DNA from: Halicephalobus mephisto
Taxonomy: Eukaryota; Nematoda; Chromadorea; Rhabditida; Panagrolaimidae
Assembly (NCBI GenBank): GCA_009193035.1
Contig: SWDT01000208.1
Coordinates: 1 to 64,000 of the forward strand
Length of the DNA stretch: 64,000 nucleotides
Reading direction: 5' to 3'
The notes under the pieces were generated by a model. It was not told where the DNA came from, ran no database searches, and was given only the letters and a program-made list of their open reading frames with translations. Below are positions 23,501 to 34,859 of the stretch, piece after piece (position 1 is the stretch's first letter; every line of letters begins with the position of its first letter). Position numbers and translations under genes: made by a program.

Positions 23501-26500
23501 CAAAATTTTGTAATAAATTCTAAAATTTAAAAATTTTTAGAGTAATTTGAAATTTCTGAAATTTAAGAATTTTTAGAGTAATTTGAAATTTAAAATTTTT
23601 AGAATAATTTGAAATTTTTGAAATTCTAAAAAACTGAAAATATTCCATTTGATTCTGAATATTTTTTAGAATTTTGGAAATTTCTGAAGTTTTAAGAAAC
23701 TAAAAAATTCCAAGATTTTATAAAATTTCCAATTTTAGAAAATTATGAATTTTAAAACTTTGGGATTTACTATATTTTAGGTTATTTTTAAAATTCGATA
23801 AAATCATGATTACGTAAAATGAATGATTTTGCAGATCCAACTTACTTTGTCCAAGTTCCGTCGCCGAAACGCATCTCCGTCGAAGCGAACAGAAGTGTGG
23901 AGCTCCGTTGTGAAGCCAATGCTGATTCTCGTCTTCATGTAGAATATCAATGGACAAGAAACGGAAAACCGATGAATCTCACAAATGAAATAGAATCGAA
24001 AAACGGAATCAGTGTTCTTTCTTTGAAGAATCTTCGAGGAAATAATTCCGGATTAATTGACTGTGCCGCAATCACCGATGTTGATGTGAAGATTTCCGGA
24101 GTCGAACTGCTTGTCAGGGATATCCCTGATCCTCCGGATGTGACTAAAGTCGAATGCACAGACAGGAGGGCGATTCTGGAGTGGACGAAACCAGATCCCC
24201 ACGGATCCGAAATTTCGCATTTCAACATAGAAATGAAAACGGACTTCAAACCGGATCTTTGGCAGCTCGTCGTTGAGGAAGTCGACGTGGCCCTCGACGT
24301 CTATCAAGCCGTCATCACTCTGTCTCCTTGGGTAAATTACACCTTCAGAATCCTCGCGTTCAATTCCTACGGTCCGAGCGAACCCGGATATCCAAAAAAC
24401 GTTCTTCCCGGATGGCCCCATTGTTCGACGAAGAAATCTGTTCCTTACTCTAATCCTGATCATGTAATGGCCGCCGGAACAGAACCAGACAACTTGGTCA
24501 TCCGGTGGTCTCCAATGGATAAATACGATTGGAACGCTCCTGAACTCAAATATCTGATCCGGTACAAACTGAACAAACCCGGAGAATATTGGAAAGAGTT
24601 CCTCGTCGAAGATCCTCTTGCTGTAAGTTCCAATTTTTGAAAAAACTTAAATCATAAATTTCTAATTTAAAAAAATATTTAAAATTTTTAGAAATATTTT
24701 ATTTAAAATAATTTTTTAGAACAAAAAAAGATAAAAGTGGAAAATTCCATATATAGAAAGTTAAAAATAAAAATGAATTTATTTATGTATTAAATTTTTG
24801 ATGAACTACTTTTAAATTTTTTTAATTCAATTAATTATAATAATTATTTTTAATTAAATTTATTTTCTCACTGATTATAGTTATTTTAGCTTTTGAAAAA
24901 TATCTTTTTTCTTAAGCCCTCGGGCATGTGGAATATTTTTAATAATTTTTTTTAAATTACAAAATTACGAAATAGGTGTAAAAAATGGGAATTTTAAGTT
25001 ACGAATAATGGAAACCGTCTTCGGGGTGTTCTTTGACTGCATGAGAATAATTCCGAAATACAGTGAAACCTCGATATAAACACCCTCGATAAAAGCAAAT
25101 CCTCTTTAAAGACAACTCGGTCCCGACCCCTACTGTGGATTTTCCCCTAGGAAACCCCTCGATAAAGGCAACTCCTCTGTAAAAACAACATTTCTGATGT
25201 CCCTTCGGGTTGTTTTTAGCGAGGTTTCACTGTAACTGTCACGTAAAATCAATGCACAGATTACTGTAGTTCTCATGAGATTTCTGATATTCGTTTTGAG
25301 ATGATTTCGTAACAATACCTAATTTCGCTTTTTTATAAGATAATTTTGAAATATATTATATCTGATTTTTTAGAATCATACCATAATCCGCGAACAACCT
25401 ACTTTCGAAGAATATTCTGTCCAAGTTAGAGCGGTGAATTCTGAAGGAAAAAGCGCCGTCGAACCTGACGTCATCATCGGATTTTCCGGAGAAAATGGTT
25501 TTTTAAATTTTTTATAAAATTATAATTATTTAATTTTTTCAGTTCCTCTAGAAGCTCCGAAAAAATTTAAACTTAAAAAATTCCACAATTTTTCTACTGT
25601 GGAATTTTCCTGGGATACTGTAGACCCAAAAACTGTTCGAGGACACTTCAGAGGATACAAGTTGATCTTCTGGGACGACGAAAGACCCCGATTTACGGAC
25701 TACATCCGGGTTCCGGCCGAGTTCACAGATGCCATTGTCTTCGGTCTTCAGGCAATGAGGAACTACAGTATCCAGATCCGTACTGTTAATGATGGATATG
25801 AATCTGATCCAAGTGACGTCATATCGTTCAGTACCCCGGAAGGAGCTCCGAACAAAGTCCACAATCTTCGGATTCATGCTGTTGGAGCGAATTCCGTCGT
25901 GGCCATCTGGGAACCTCCGAGACATCCTAACGGCCACATCAGGGGGTATTTCATAACTTTCGAAAATTCAACCAGTGGCGAAATTGAAGAAACTTATGTT
26001 CTTTATCGACAAACATATTATTTACATGAATCTTTAGTTCCGGATTCCCCCTACAAAGTTTCCGTCTGGGCAGAGACCAACGGAGGAGAAGGACCCAGAG
26101 TCACGAAAAATGTTCGAACATGGCCATTGAGAGGTCAGTTTTTATTTTACTGTGGTTAAGGGTTCCTCATCCACGTGTAGATAAAAAAAATATAAAATAA
26201 TTTTACAAAACCAAAGACACGAAATACAAAAACAACTTTTACAAAATACTGCGCAAACTTTTCAAATTCCCGCCAACACACAATCGTAGGGCTTTTCTTT
26301 GGTCCTCAGGATATTTCTCTTCGGGACCAAAGTTATACAAGCTTCCACTCAAATAGACAGTGCCCGATTTAACAGTTTTTTCGTAAAAAAACATTTATGT
26401 CTCGGGCATTTATATTCCAATTTTTTACAATTTTAATCTTAAAAATGATTCAAAAATAAAACTATTCATTCTTAAATTTTAAAAATGAAAAATATTCGTT

Positions 26501-27883
26501 GTGAGACCAAGAAGCATTTTTAGGCTAACAGAGCTGAAAAGAATCAAATTTAAAGCATTCGTTGCGAGACCAAAAATAATTTATTTTCAAATTAAAGATA
26601 GTGAAAAATAAAAATATTTTTTCTGAAACCAAAAATAATTTTTATTTCATTCATTTTTGATTATTTTTAAATCAATTTTTTTTTATTTGTTAATTAATAA
26701 TTTAAAAAATTTCAGCTCCGGATACTCCATTTTTTGAAACTAAAGCAACTTCAAAAAGCATAAATATCGACTGGATTCCGGCAAATGGGAGTTTCTGGAA
26801 AATGCCCGGATCGTCTTTTTACATCAATTACACAAAAGAAAATTCAAATATTTGGCATCAAACAGAAGAAATCGATTTACCGAATACTAATATCGTCCTC
26901 AAAGATTTGGAAGAAAATACAAATTACATAATCGTGGCAGTTGCCAAAGAAGGAAGAAGAATTTCAGAAGCTTTGCCGATTGTTGTCTTCACAGAAGGCC
27001 AGAACAAAGTTTCTCATATCAATCATGGTTTGTTTTTTGTAATGTTTAAATTCAAAAATTTCCAAAAATCTTCAAAAATCTTCAAAAATTTTCAAAAAAT
27101 TTAAAAATCTTTAAAATTTCCAAAATCTTCAAAAATCTTTAAAATTTCTAAAAAATCCTAAAATTTTCAAAATCTTAAAAAATCACTGAAAAGTTCTGAA
27201 ATTTTTAAAAATCTCTTAGAAATTTTCTGAGAAACTCCAGAATCTGATGAAACAATTAAAAATTTAGGATCTGGAGGTTTCTAGATATTTGTTTCAAAAT
27301 AATTTTATAAAAAATTTTTATGATAATATTTTTTTTGAAATTTTTAAATTCGCGCGTAGAAAGAGAGAGGAATGTAATCAATATAGAAGTGGTAAATTTG
27401 GCAAATCATTGGTAAAAATTCCTCCTTTTTTTTCACTCGCGCTGTTCTCACTCTCGCTCTTCTTTCTTTTTTTCTTTTTCCCTCTCTCCTTTTTTTCTCT
27501 TTCCTCTTTTTTTTCCTCTCTCTCTCTTCCTCCTTCTCTCTCCCTCTTTCTTTCTTTTCTCTCTTGTTCTCTCCCTTTTCCTTTCTCTTTTTACTTAAAT
27601 TTTAAATTTTAATAATATTTAACAATTTTCAGAAAACCTCCAAAATGCAGCATGGTTTATTGCTGTTCTTTGTGCCGTTGCTGTAATGCTTTTATTACTC
27701 TGTATAATGTGCATTTTCGCTCGTCGAAGAAGTGGCAAATATCCAGTTAAGAGAAAAGAACATGAAAGTGGATTATACAGTGCAAATTCTGCCATTATGG
27801 GAGGTCCAGAATCCGCTGAAGACGAACATAAGAAATTTCTTGAATATCAATACGGTTACACAAAACAACCCCAAATGCTTTGA
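20519..27883 (+). CDS. lad-2: L1CAM-family neural adhesion receptor, LAD-2-like
   Basis: Eight exons: 20519-20685, 20726-21237, 22309-23166, 23835-24622, 25374-25497, 25543-26133, 26716-27027 and 27633-27883. They total 1200 residues. Signal peptide about 1-17; six Ig domains (about 20-610) each with Cys/Trp and D-G-Y-C patterns such as SDAGYYQC and DAGIYEC; five fibronectin III repeats (about 612-1105); TM about 1125-1145; tail about 55 residues. Six Ig plus five FnIII is the L1CAM layout. The tail keeps a juxtamembrane RRRSGKYPVK, as in L1 proteins, but has no clear FIGQY ankyrin-binding motif; FLEYQYGY sits near its place. C. elegans LAD-2 is the L1CAM known to lack ankyrin binding and acts in axon guidance, so lad-2 is preferred to sax-7. 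Domains are seen; ortholog choice is inference. Confidence 0.85.
21255..21426. mobile_element. MITE-like inverted-repeat element in lad-2 intron 2
   Basis: About 170 bp with imperfect terminal inverted repeats: CAACTTGGATATGAGATACC at the left, and the right end reversed reading GAACTTGGATATAAGATATC. The flanking dinucleotide is TA, as for Tc1/mariner-type insertions. No coding capacity. Confidence 0.55.
21560..22210. repeat. tandem repeat in lad-2 intron 2, unit about 138 nt
   Basis: Four to five degenerate copies. The marker GATTTGATTATTTTA recurs near 21650, 21786, 21924 and 22065, with AGATTCAGATTCAGAATCTA before it in most copies. Confidence 0.7.
25061..25232. mobile_element. MITE with CAGTGAAACCTCG inverted repeats in lad-2 intron 4
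   Basis: 172 bp bounded by TA on both sides. The left end is CAGTGAAACCTCGATATAA; the right end is GCGAGGTTTCACTG, its inverse. Internal CTCGATAAA repeats are present. TIRs starting CAGT-AACCTCGATATAA are known from pogo/Tigger-like DNA transposons. No transposase, so non-autonomous. Confidence 0.75.
26297..26332. repeat. perfect 9-bp hairpin in lad-2 intron 6
   Basis: CTTTGGTCC and GGACCAAAG are separated by an 18-nt loop, inside a locally GC-richer patch (about 26200-26370). Function unknown. Confidence 0.5.
27349..27612 (+). repeat. GCGCG/GAGAG dispersed repeat with pyrimidine tract (copy 1)
   Basis: Lies in lad-2 intron 7. It begins AAATTCGCGCGTAGAAAGAG, then GTGGTAAATTTGGCAA, followed by about 170 nt of almost pure C/T (27421-27590). 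Related copies are at 47283-47520 and 48345-48575. Shorter inverted relatives lie near 29310, 60600 and 61690-62150. Confidence 0.7.
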
Positions 27884-27902
27884 TTTTTCAAATTTCACTT
27901 GT

Positions 27903-27908
27903 AATAAA
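27903..27908 (+). terminator. poly(A) signal AATAAA of lad-2
   Basis: AATAAA 20 nt after the lad-2 stop codon. The convergent famk-1 stop is at 28112, so the two 3' UTRs are short and close. Confidence 0.6.
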
Positions 27909-28111
27909 ATTCCTTCATTGCTTTTATAAAATTTTTTTTTAAATTCTAACAAAAAATAACAAATTTAATAACGAATGCACCGGCATTCTTCATGGACAAC
28001 GTCCAATTCATCCGTAAATTCGTAATGACTAAAATTTTTGACAAAAATCTGTCGAAAAATAACAATAATAACGCGTAATCATCATTGTAAAATCAGAAGG
28101 CACAATTTTCT

Positions 28112-30780
28112 TTAGGCAGCATTATCTGCAAGTTGTTGTTTTTGTAATTGTTGTACCAATTGTTCATCGTCTTTCTTATCATCTTCTTCTTCATCAGCAG
28201 CTCCCGGTTCAGGAACAGCAATTGAAGGATTATGATACTCACTAAGAAATACTTTTTCCGCTCTATGAGTATCCAAACATTCCAACACATATTTCATAAC
28301 ATTATTCAGTCTTCGTTCCAAAGCCACATAATGTTTATACGCAAGAACAGGAGCAACCGGATCCTTCGACAGAGATCTAAAAACAATTATTAAATCAAAA
28401 CTAATAAAAGTAAAAAAATTACTCATGAAGACGTTCAGTCAAGCCCTTTGGTCCTTTGTACAATTCAAGCAATGTCAAAAACGTTGATGGTTTCAAAATA
28501 CAACATTGCCTCAGGGGAAGTAAGATGTCTTCATCATCGAAATTCGTTTTCCCAAAAGACCGTCCATTGTCCAAGTGAATTGCATAAGAAGGAATGTTGT
28601 CAAAAATGTCAAAACTTTCAAAATGATGACGATCCTGATTGCCAATCAAGTAATCCATTATATGCAAATCTATTAAATCCAAAAGTTTCCTTCCATGAGC
28701 ATATTGTTTGAGATTTTTAACTTTCCAAGCACAGAATTTCATATCAGTTTGCCATTCAGCAAGTTGAGTTTTTTTCGAATAAGTTCTTCGATAAGGAGAT
28801 TTATTGTGTTTTCTCGGTACATTAGCTTCATCTGGGAGGAATACTTGGACAGAACCTTCTTTCAAATCAGGAGATCCACAAATCGCATGAGTTGTGTCAC
28901 AATAATAATCACATTTCCCGACAAAACATTGATTTTTAACAGGTGAAACAAAAAACGTCTTCTTGAATTTTCTGTCAGCATTTTCTCTAAGCTCACTAGT
29001 AATATTAACTACCCGTCCAACCGTTGGCACAGCACGACGAAAACCCAGTACCCTGAAAATCATTATTGTAAAACCCATATATGAAACTTGTGAAATTCCT
29101 TGGACACAAATCTTCGGGCCTTTCTAGAACTACCCAGAATCCTTGGTTCTGGAACTGCACTGTATGTAAATCAAAAAATTAGAGATTTTGCAAAATTAGA
29201 GAATAATTTACAAACATTTTTAGGAAATTCAAAAATTTAGGTAAAAAATTATATTATGGAAATTAGAAATAAAAACTTTTAAAAAAGGTAGAAATTTAGG
29301 TAAAAAGAAAAGCATGAGAGAAAAAACAGTGCGAGTCGATTGCGGTAGGAAATTACCTGACTTTCAAGATCCGTCAGTTTTTCCATTTTTATCATTCTCT
29401 CTTCCTTTGCGCGCGAATTCAAAAAATCCAAATTTCTAAACTTGAATCCTTACATCACTATAAAAACTCGAAACAACTATTATTATAAAATTCTTTCGAC
29501 AAGAATTTCTGAAAACTAAAATACTCTAAATGGTATTTTTGTTTTTGTATTATTTCGAAATCAATTTTTAAAAAATATCCCATCCGAATAGATTTAGAAA
29601 TTATAATGTAAAATCCATCCACCCTCGAGGATTAATGTAGATTAAAGCACTAATGGATATTGAAAAAATTATGATTAACATTTTAATATTTTTCGAAATT
29701 TGGAAAATTTGTAAAAATTTTCAAACTTACTTGTCCAAATGGAATGTAGCAATTTCAGCATTATGACGTTCAAAATCACCAAAATAAAAATGATTAGGAT
29801 CTGTTTCGTAATCTCTGCCAAATCTCATCGGCTTAAAAACCGCTTGTTTGTCGTTTTCAAACGTAAACACAAGTTTTATTTGAGTTCCGCCATCCATAAC
29901 TTGGACTTCTTTTATCGGCATTGTCGACATGTCCCTGAGTAGTTTATCCACAAGTTCTTCATTACGATAAATATCACATGTTCCAATTTCGGAATAAAAC
30001 TTTTCCCACGAATCTCTTTTAGGAACATCTTTTCTAAAGTAAACAACAATAAGAAATTCAGAAAACGCTTAAACTAACCCTTGGGTCCTTTTCCAGTATT
30101 GTTCTAGTGTCTCATTTGTTGGACATTCTTTTTTCAACTCTGCTGTCAGATCCAATCCACGAATATGAAATTCCAACCGATCAATGACTTCCGGTTCCAC
30201 AATTCTCTCAATCCCTGGAAAAACGTTAAACATAATTTTAACAAAAAATTAAACAATTTAAATTGAAGAATTTTAAATAACTTTAAATAAAAAATTAAAG
30301 GTAATTTCAACAGAAAATTTTAAATAAATTAATTAAAGATAATTTTAATAAATTCTAGATAATTTAAGTTTAAAAATTTCAAATAATTTCAAATAAATTA
30401 ATTAAAAGTAACTTTAACAAGAAATTAAAGATAATTTTAATGAATTCTAGATAATTTAAGTTAAAAAATTTCAAATAATTTTAAATAAAAAACCAACCAA
30501 GTTGTCTGTAGGGGATTTTCGGAGAATTCAAATTAGGTCCAGGCTGGGGTTGGAAAGGAAGTTGTTCTCCCGGCCGTTCTATTCGTGGAAACGATCTGAG
30601 ATGTTTCTGGTAATTGACTGAAATATCAACATAAAGTAGTTTTTAGAAAAATAAAAACAAACTATTTATAGATTCTTTTTCTAATGATGATGACTTAGAG
30701 GCGATTAATATGAGGAATCCGAAGAAAAATATACATACAACGAGAAAAATACGTCTGGTGTAGAACCGAAGCGTATTCAT
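28112..30780 (-). CDS. famk-1: FAM20-family Golgi secretory-pathway kinase
   Basis: Six exons on the minus strand: 30780-30663, 30617-30498, 30214-30079, 30033-29731, 29052-28423 and 28376-28112. They give 523 residues. A single N-terminal TM (FLVVCIFFFGFLILIA) after RRI fits a type II Golgi protein. The FAM20 kinase core is clear: K192 in VFKPMR, the helix glutamate in ERHNAE, ILGFRR-like VLGFRRAVP, catalytic D366 in IGNQDRHHFE and metal-binding D387 in HLDNGRSFG. Conserved Cys lie in QCFVGKCDYYCDTTHAICGS. The family phosphorylates secreted proteins, mainly at Ser-x-Glu, and C. elegans has a single member, FAMK-1. The acidic Gln-rich C-terminal tail is not typical of the core. Highly confident on family; symbol by one-to-one expectation. 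Confidence 0.9.
29310..29435 (-). repeat. GCGCG/GAGAG dispersed repeat, inverted copy without pyrimidine tract
   Basis: In famk-1 intron 4. It has AGTGCGAGTCGATTGCGG at one end and CTTTGCGCGCGAATTCAAAA at the other, matching in reverse the family described at 27349. Confidence 0.5.
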
Positions 30781-32094
30781 GGCAAATTGATTGGTGCTGA
30801 TTGGCATTTAAAGCTCGGATACATTTTGCTGTGGATCAGCAGCAACGGCAAAAACCCGAACCTCTAGCTGACTAGATAATTCCAATATTATCCAGTCCAC
30901 TGCCTTGAACACGTAGAACTTCTAAAAAATACATCATTATAAAGGTCATATATAAAAATTACCGCGGAATCATCTCGGCACGAATTTTTAAAAGTATTAT
31001 GAAAGTCATATATGAAAAATTACCATGGAACCATTTCAACATGAATTTTTAAAAGTATTATGAAAGTCATATGTGAAAATTACCGCGGAATCATTTCAAC
31101 ATGGATTTTTAATTTTCTAAAAATAAGTTATATAGTAACTTTTATTTCACACGATGGTTTTTACGTAATTTTACACAATTTCACGATTAGTGTTTTGGAT
31201 ATGTTTGTTTTGGAGATTTCTGGAATGAAGTTTCGTAAGGCGTAAATTCCTACTTTCGGAAGTTAATGTTTATATATCAAAACATCGGTAAATACTGAGG
31301 AAAATCACAACTAACACTAAAATAATTCCCCAAAGCCGGATTTGGTTTGCTTATCGTTGAAAACAAAAAAAACATGGATAATACGCAGAATTTAAAATTT
31401 TAGGAATGCAAAAATCCTGGTTTTTAATCGACCAAATAATTTCAATATCGCCTGATCTAGTGTTTGAAACGTGTAAAATTATTAAAAACAAAAAAATAAA
31501 CGAGAAATTCAAAATTATAAAAAAACAAAAAAGATCGAAAAAAGAAAGTTAAAGTATGGAACAAAAAGGGTCAAAAAGGAATAAACGGTCAAAGTTGTCA
31601 CAATGCGCGACAAAACTGTCCTTAAAATGAACAATGAAATCGAAAGGAAAATCTGTCCAAAATGTACATTTTTGGAAATTCGGGTTTTCAATATTCACGC
31701 AACTGTTTCGTCACCTGAAAGACTAAAAATCGATTAATCGGGGATAAATATTAATTTACATTTTTCAAATATCCTGAAAAATGTCCAATTTTTCCATTCA
31801 TAAAAAAGACAAAATTGACATTACAGAAATGTACACAAATTTTGACTAAAGTCCTGGACTTGCCTTTTCGCCGGATTGATTGACTGGTAAGTGATTTGAG
31901 ACAAGTGTTTCCGCCTGTCATTTCTGGATTATTTGTACGTTCTATGGTTTTAAATATTTTTAGTGATCACTATTATGACGTTTGAAATTGAATACTTAGG
32001 CTTATACTGCCGCAAAATGCAAATCATCTCAAATTTTTCCTGAACAAAACCGGAAAATAACGGATCCTAGTTCCAGTCACTTATTTGAGGTAAT
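30781..32094. other. upstream flank of famk-1, no gene seen
   Basis: AT-rich. Includes a three-copy tandem repeat at 30941-31112; otherwise no feature recognised. Confidence 0.5.
30941..31112. repeat. tandem repeat, about 61-nt unit, 3 copies
   Basis: Each unit has GTCATATATGAAAATTACC, a GCGGAATCAT core and AATTTTTAAAAGTATTATGA. Confidence 0.75.
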
Positions 32095-32149
32095 AAAGTC
32101 CTGATTGTCGTTCGTCAGACCAGAGCGAGTCAATAGCCAGAATAAAGAA

Positions 32150-32765
32150 ACCTGATCATGGGACCAGGGAAAGTCAGTTATAAGACCAAAAAAGTCACCG
32201 TATAAATCAAGGAAAATCGGTTATTAGACCAAAAAAGCCACCGTATAAATCAAGGAAAATCGGTTATAGAAGATCAAAAAAGTCATCACTTGAATCAAGG
32301 AAAGTCAGTTATAAGACCAAAAAAGTCACCGCATGAATCAAGGAAAATCGGTTATTAGACCAAAAAAGTCACCGTATGAATAAAGGAAAATCGGTTATTA
32401 GACCAAAAAAGCCGCCTGAAGAACTGGGGGCGAATTGATAACTGGACCAGGGCGAGTTGATAGCTAGACCAAAAACCACCATTCGAACCAAAGCGAATTG
32501 ATAGCTAGACCTGAGAAATCGTCGTCTGAACCAGAGCGAAATGATAGCTAGACCCAAAAAACCACCGTTTGGACCAGAGCGAGTCGGTTATTATACTGAA
32601 GAAACTTGCCAGCTGAGCCGGAGAAAGTTGATTATTAGACCAGTGCGAGTTGGTTACCAGTCCCAAGAAAGTCCTCAACCGGACCAGAGCGAGTTGATTA
32701 CCGGACCAGGGCGAGTCAATTACAAAGCAAAAGCGGTTCAGTTCCTGGACCAAAGCGAGTGGATG
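32150..32765. repeat. minisatellite, about 43-nt unit, decaying to the right
   Basis: The units AGACCAAAAAAGTCACCG and ATCAAGGAAAATCGGTTATT alternate. Further right the same unit diverges to GACCAGAGCGAGTTGAT. Open frames across it on both strands come from repetition, not a gene. Confidence 0.75.
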
Positions 32766-33524
32766 AGTCGGATCCGCGCAGATTTCCAGTCCAAATCCAG
32801 AAGTGCGAAGGCGACGTGTAATTATCCGAATCCTGAAATCAACGTTATTCGGAAAATGAATTTTCTTAAAAAAGCAAATTTAAAATTAAAACTAATTTTT
32901 TAAAAGCTTCAAATCCAAAAAAGTTGATTTTTATCGATTTTCAAATTTTAATCGAAATTGGAGGAATCCGAAGGACACCAAATGGAAACCTAATGAGCAC
33001 TAATTTCCCGAAAAGAAAATTTTTCGAATTTCCCGAAAACAAGTCAACCGAAAATTTTTAAAATTTAAAAAAAATCAAACGACCGATTTTTAAAAAAAAT
33101 TAAATTTTTTTTTATAAATTTTCTAAAATTTTAATTTTTTTAAGTTTTTTAAAATTTTTATTTTTTTTTTAATTTTCTAAAATTTTTAGTTTTTTAATTT
33201 TCTTAAAAGTTCAAATTTTTTTAATTTTGGAAGATTTTTTTTTTGAATTTTAAAAAGTTTTTATTTTTTTTTAAATTTTTATTTGAAGAAAATTTTTTTG
33301 ATCAATATGGTTCAAGATTGATCAAAGATAAGAAATACAAAAAATATCGGATTTTTTCCGGAAAGTTAAGGTCCTCGAACGGATCAAATGAAAAAGAACC
33401 AAATAATGTGAGGAAACCAACTGCCTGAAAACCAACTGACTTTTAGCAACGGGCAAATGTCGAAGAGAAGCGCGAAGAAATGTCAATTCCTTGATCAAGC
33501 AAACGCGCAAATGAAACACAACTG

Positions 33525-34015
33525 ATCGAAATTGATATTTTTAATCAATAGCTAATTCTCGAAAAATTATTTTTATATAAAAACTTTCGAAATTGATATT
33601 TTTAACAATAATTAATTCTCAAATAATAACTTTTATATAAAAACTTTCGAAATTGATATTTTTAACAATAGTTAATTCTCGAAAAATTATTTTTATATAT
33701 AAAAATTTTTCGAAATTGATATTTTTAACAATAGTTAATTTTCAAATAATAACTTTTATATAAAAATTTTCAAAATTGATATTTTTAATCAATAGTTTAT
33801 TTTCGAAAAATTATTTTTATATAAAAAATTTTCGAAATTGATATTTTTAATCAATAGTTAATTCTCAAATAATAACTTTTATATAAAAACTTTCGAAATT
33901 GATATTTTTAATCAATAGTTTATTCTCGAAAAATTATTTTTATATATAAAAACTTTCGAAATTGATATTTTTAATCAATAGTTAATTCTCGAAAAATAAT
34001 CTTTATATAAAAAGT
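33525..34015. repeat. tandem repeat, about 62-nt unit, 8 copies
   Basis: GAAATTGATATTTTTAA recurs every 61-63 nt from 33528, followed by CAATAGTTAATTCTCGAAAA and TATATAAAAACTTTC. There are no unique spacers, so it is not a CRISPR-like array. Confidence 0.85.
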
Positions 34016-34234
34016 TTTTTTAAATCAAAAAAGTAAAATTCTTTAATCAAAAAATTCTCAAATAAAATTCATATTTTGAAATCGATCATGAATCTATAAT
34101 AATGAATTTTCTATAAAAAGTTTGAATATAAAAAATATCAATTTTTTGACCAATGTCGAGATTTGTAAAAAGATCGAAATTAAAATCAAAGTCAAATTAA
34201 ATTTTTAAATAAAATTAGACAAAAATGTTTAAAA

Positions 34235-34850
34235 TGTTGCGAACAAGGTGCAAATTTTATTTTTATTTTTAGATTTATAAAAAGTTAAATATAAAAATAC
34301 CAACAGATCTCCTCGAATGTGACGTGCAAAGTGCAAATTTTAATTCGATTTCATAGTTTTCATGAACAAACATAAAAGCACCGACTGATCTCCTCGAATA
34401 TTGCGTGCAAAGTGCAAGTTTTTTAAAATTTCGAAATTTATAAAGTTAAACAAAAATATCAGCATATTTCACCCGAATGTTGCATGCAAAGTGCAAATTT
34501 TTTTTAAGTTTCAAAATTTATAAAAAATCAAAAACATCAATATATCTCCTCAAATGTTGCAAGCAAAGTGCAAATTTTACTTTAATTTTTAAATTTATAA
34601 AAAATCAAAAATATCAACTAATCTTTTCGAATGTTGCGTGCAAAGTGCAAATTTTTTTTAAGTTTCAAAATTTATAAAAAGTTAAAAATATCAATATATC
34701 TCCTCAAATGTTGCAAGCAAAGTGCAAGTTTTTTTTAAGTTTCAAAATTTATAAAAAATCAAAAATATCAACTAATCTTTTCGAATGTTGCGTGCAAAGT
34801 GCAAATTTTACTTTAATTTTGACTTTGATTTTGATGTCGACCTTTTTATG
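34235..34850. repeat. GCAAAGTGCAAATTTT tandem repeat, about 80-nt unit, 8 copies
   Basis: Core ATGTTGCGTGCAAAGTGCAA recurs near 34240, 34324, 34406, 34485, 34560, 34637, 34712 and 34795. The block ends with GACCTTTTTATGGACCGCGG. The same core and end sequence reappear at 43840-44430 and 45590-46310, so this is a dispersed family with internal tandem units. Confidence 0.75.
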
Positions 34851-34859
34851 GACCGCGGT

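Noticed and set aside
22611..24463. Several minus-strand frames of 100-149 codons
   Set aside because: Antisense to lad-2 Ig and fibronectin exons.
27289..27612. Frames of poly-Phe/Ser/Leu (also at 47206-47523 and 48391-48633)
   Set aside because: Translations of C/T tracts inside the GCGCG repeat family, not genes.
33525..34015. Regularly spaced repeats resembling a CRISPR array
   Set aside because: The 62-nt units are contiguous and degenerate with no unique spacers, and the genome is nematode.
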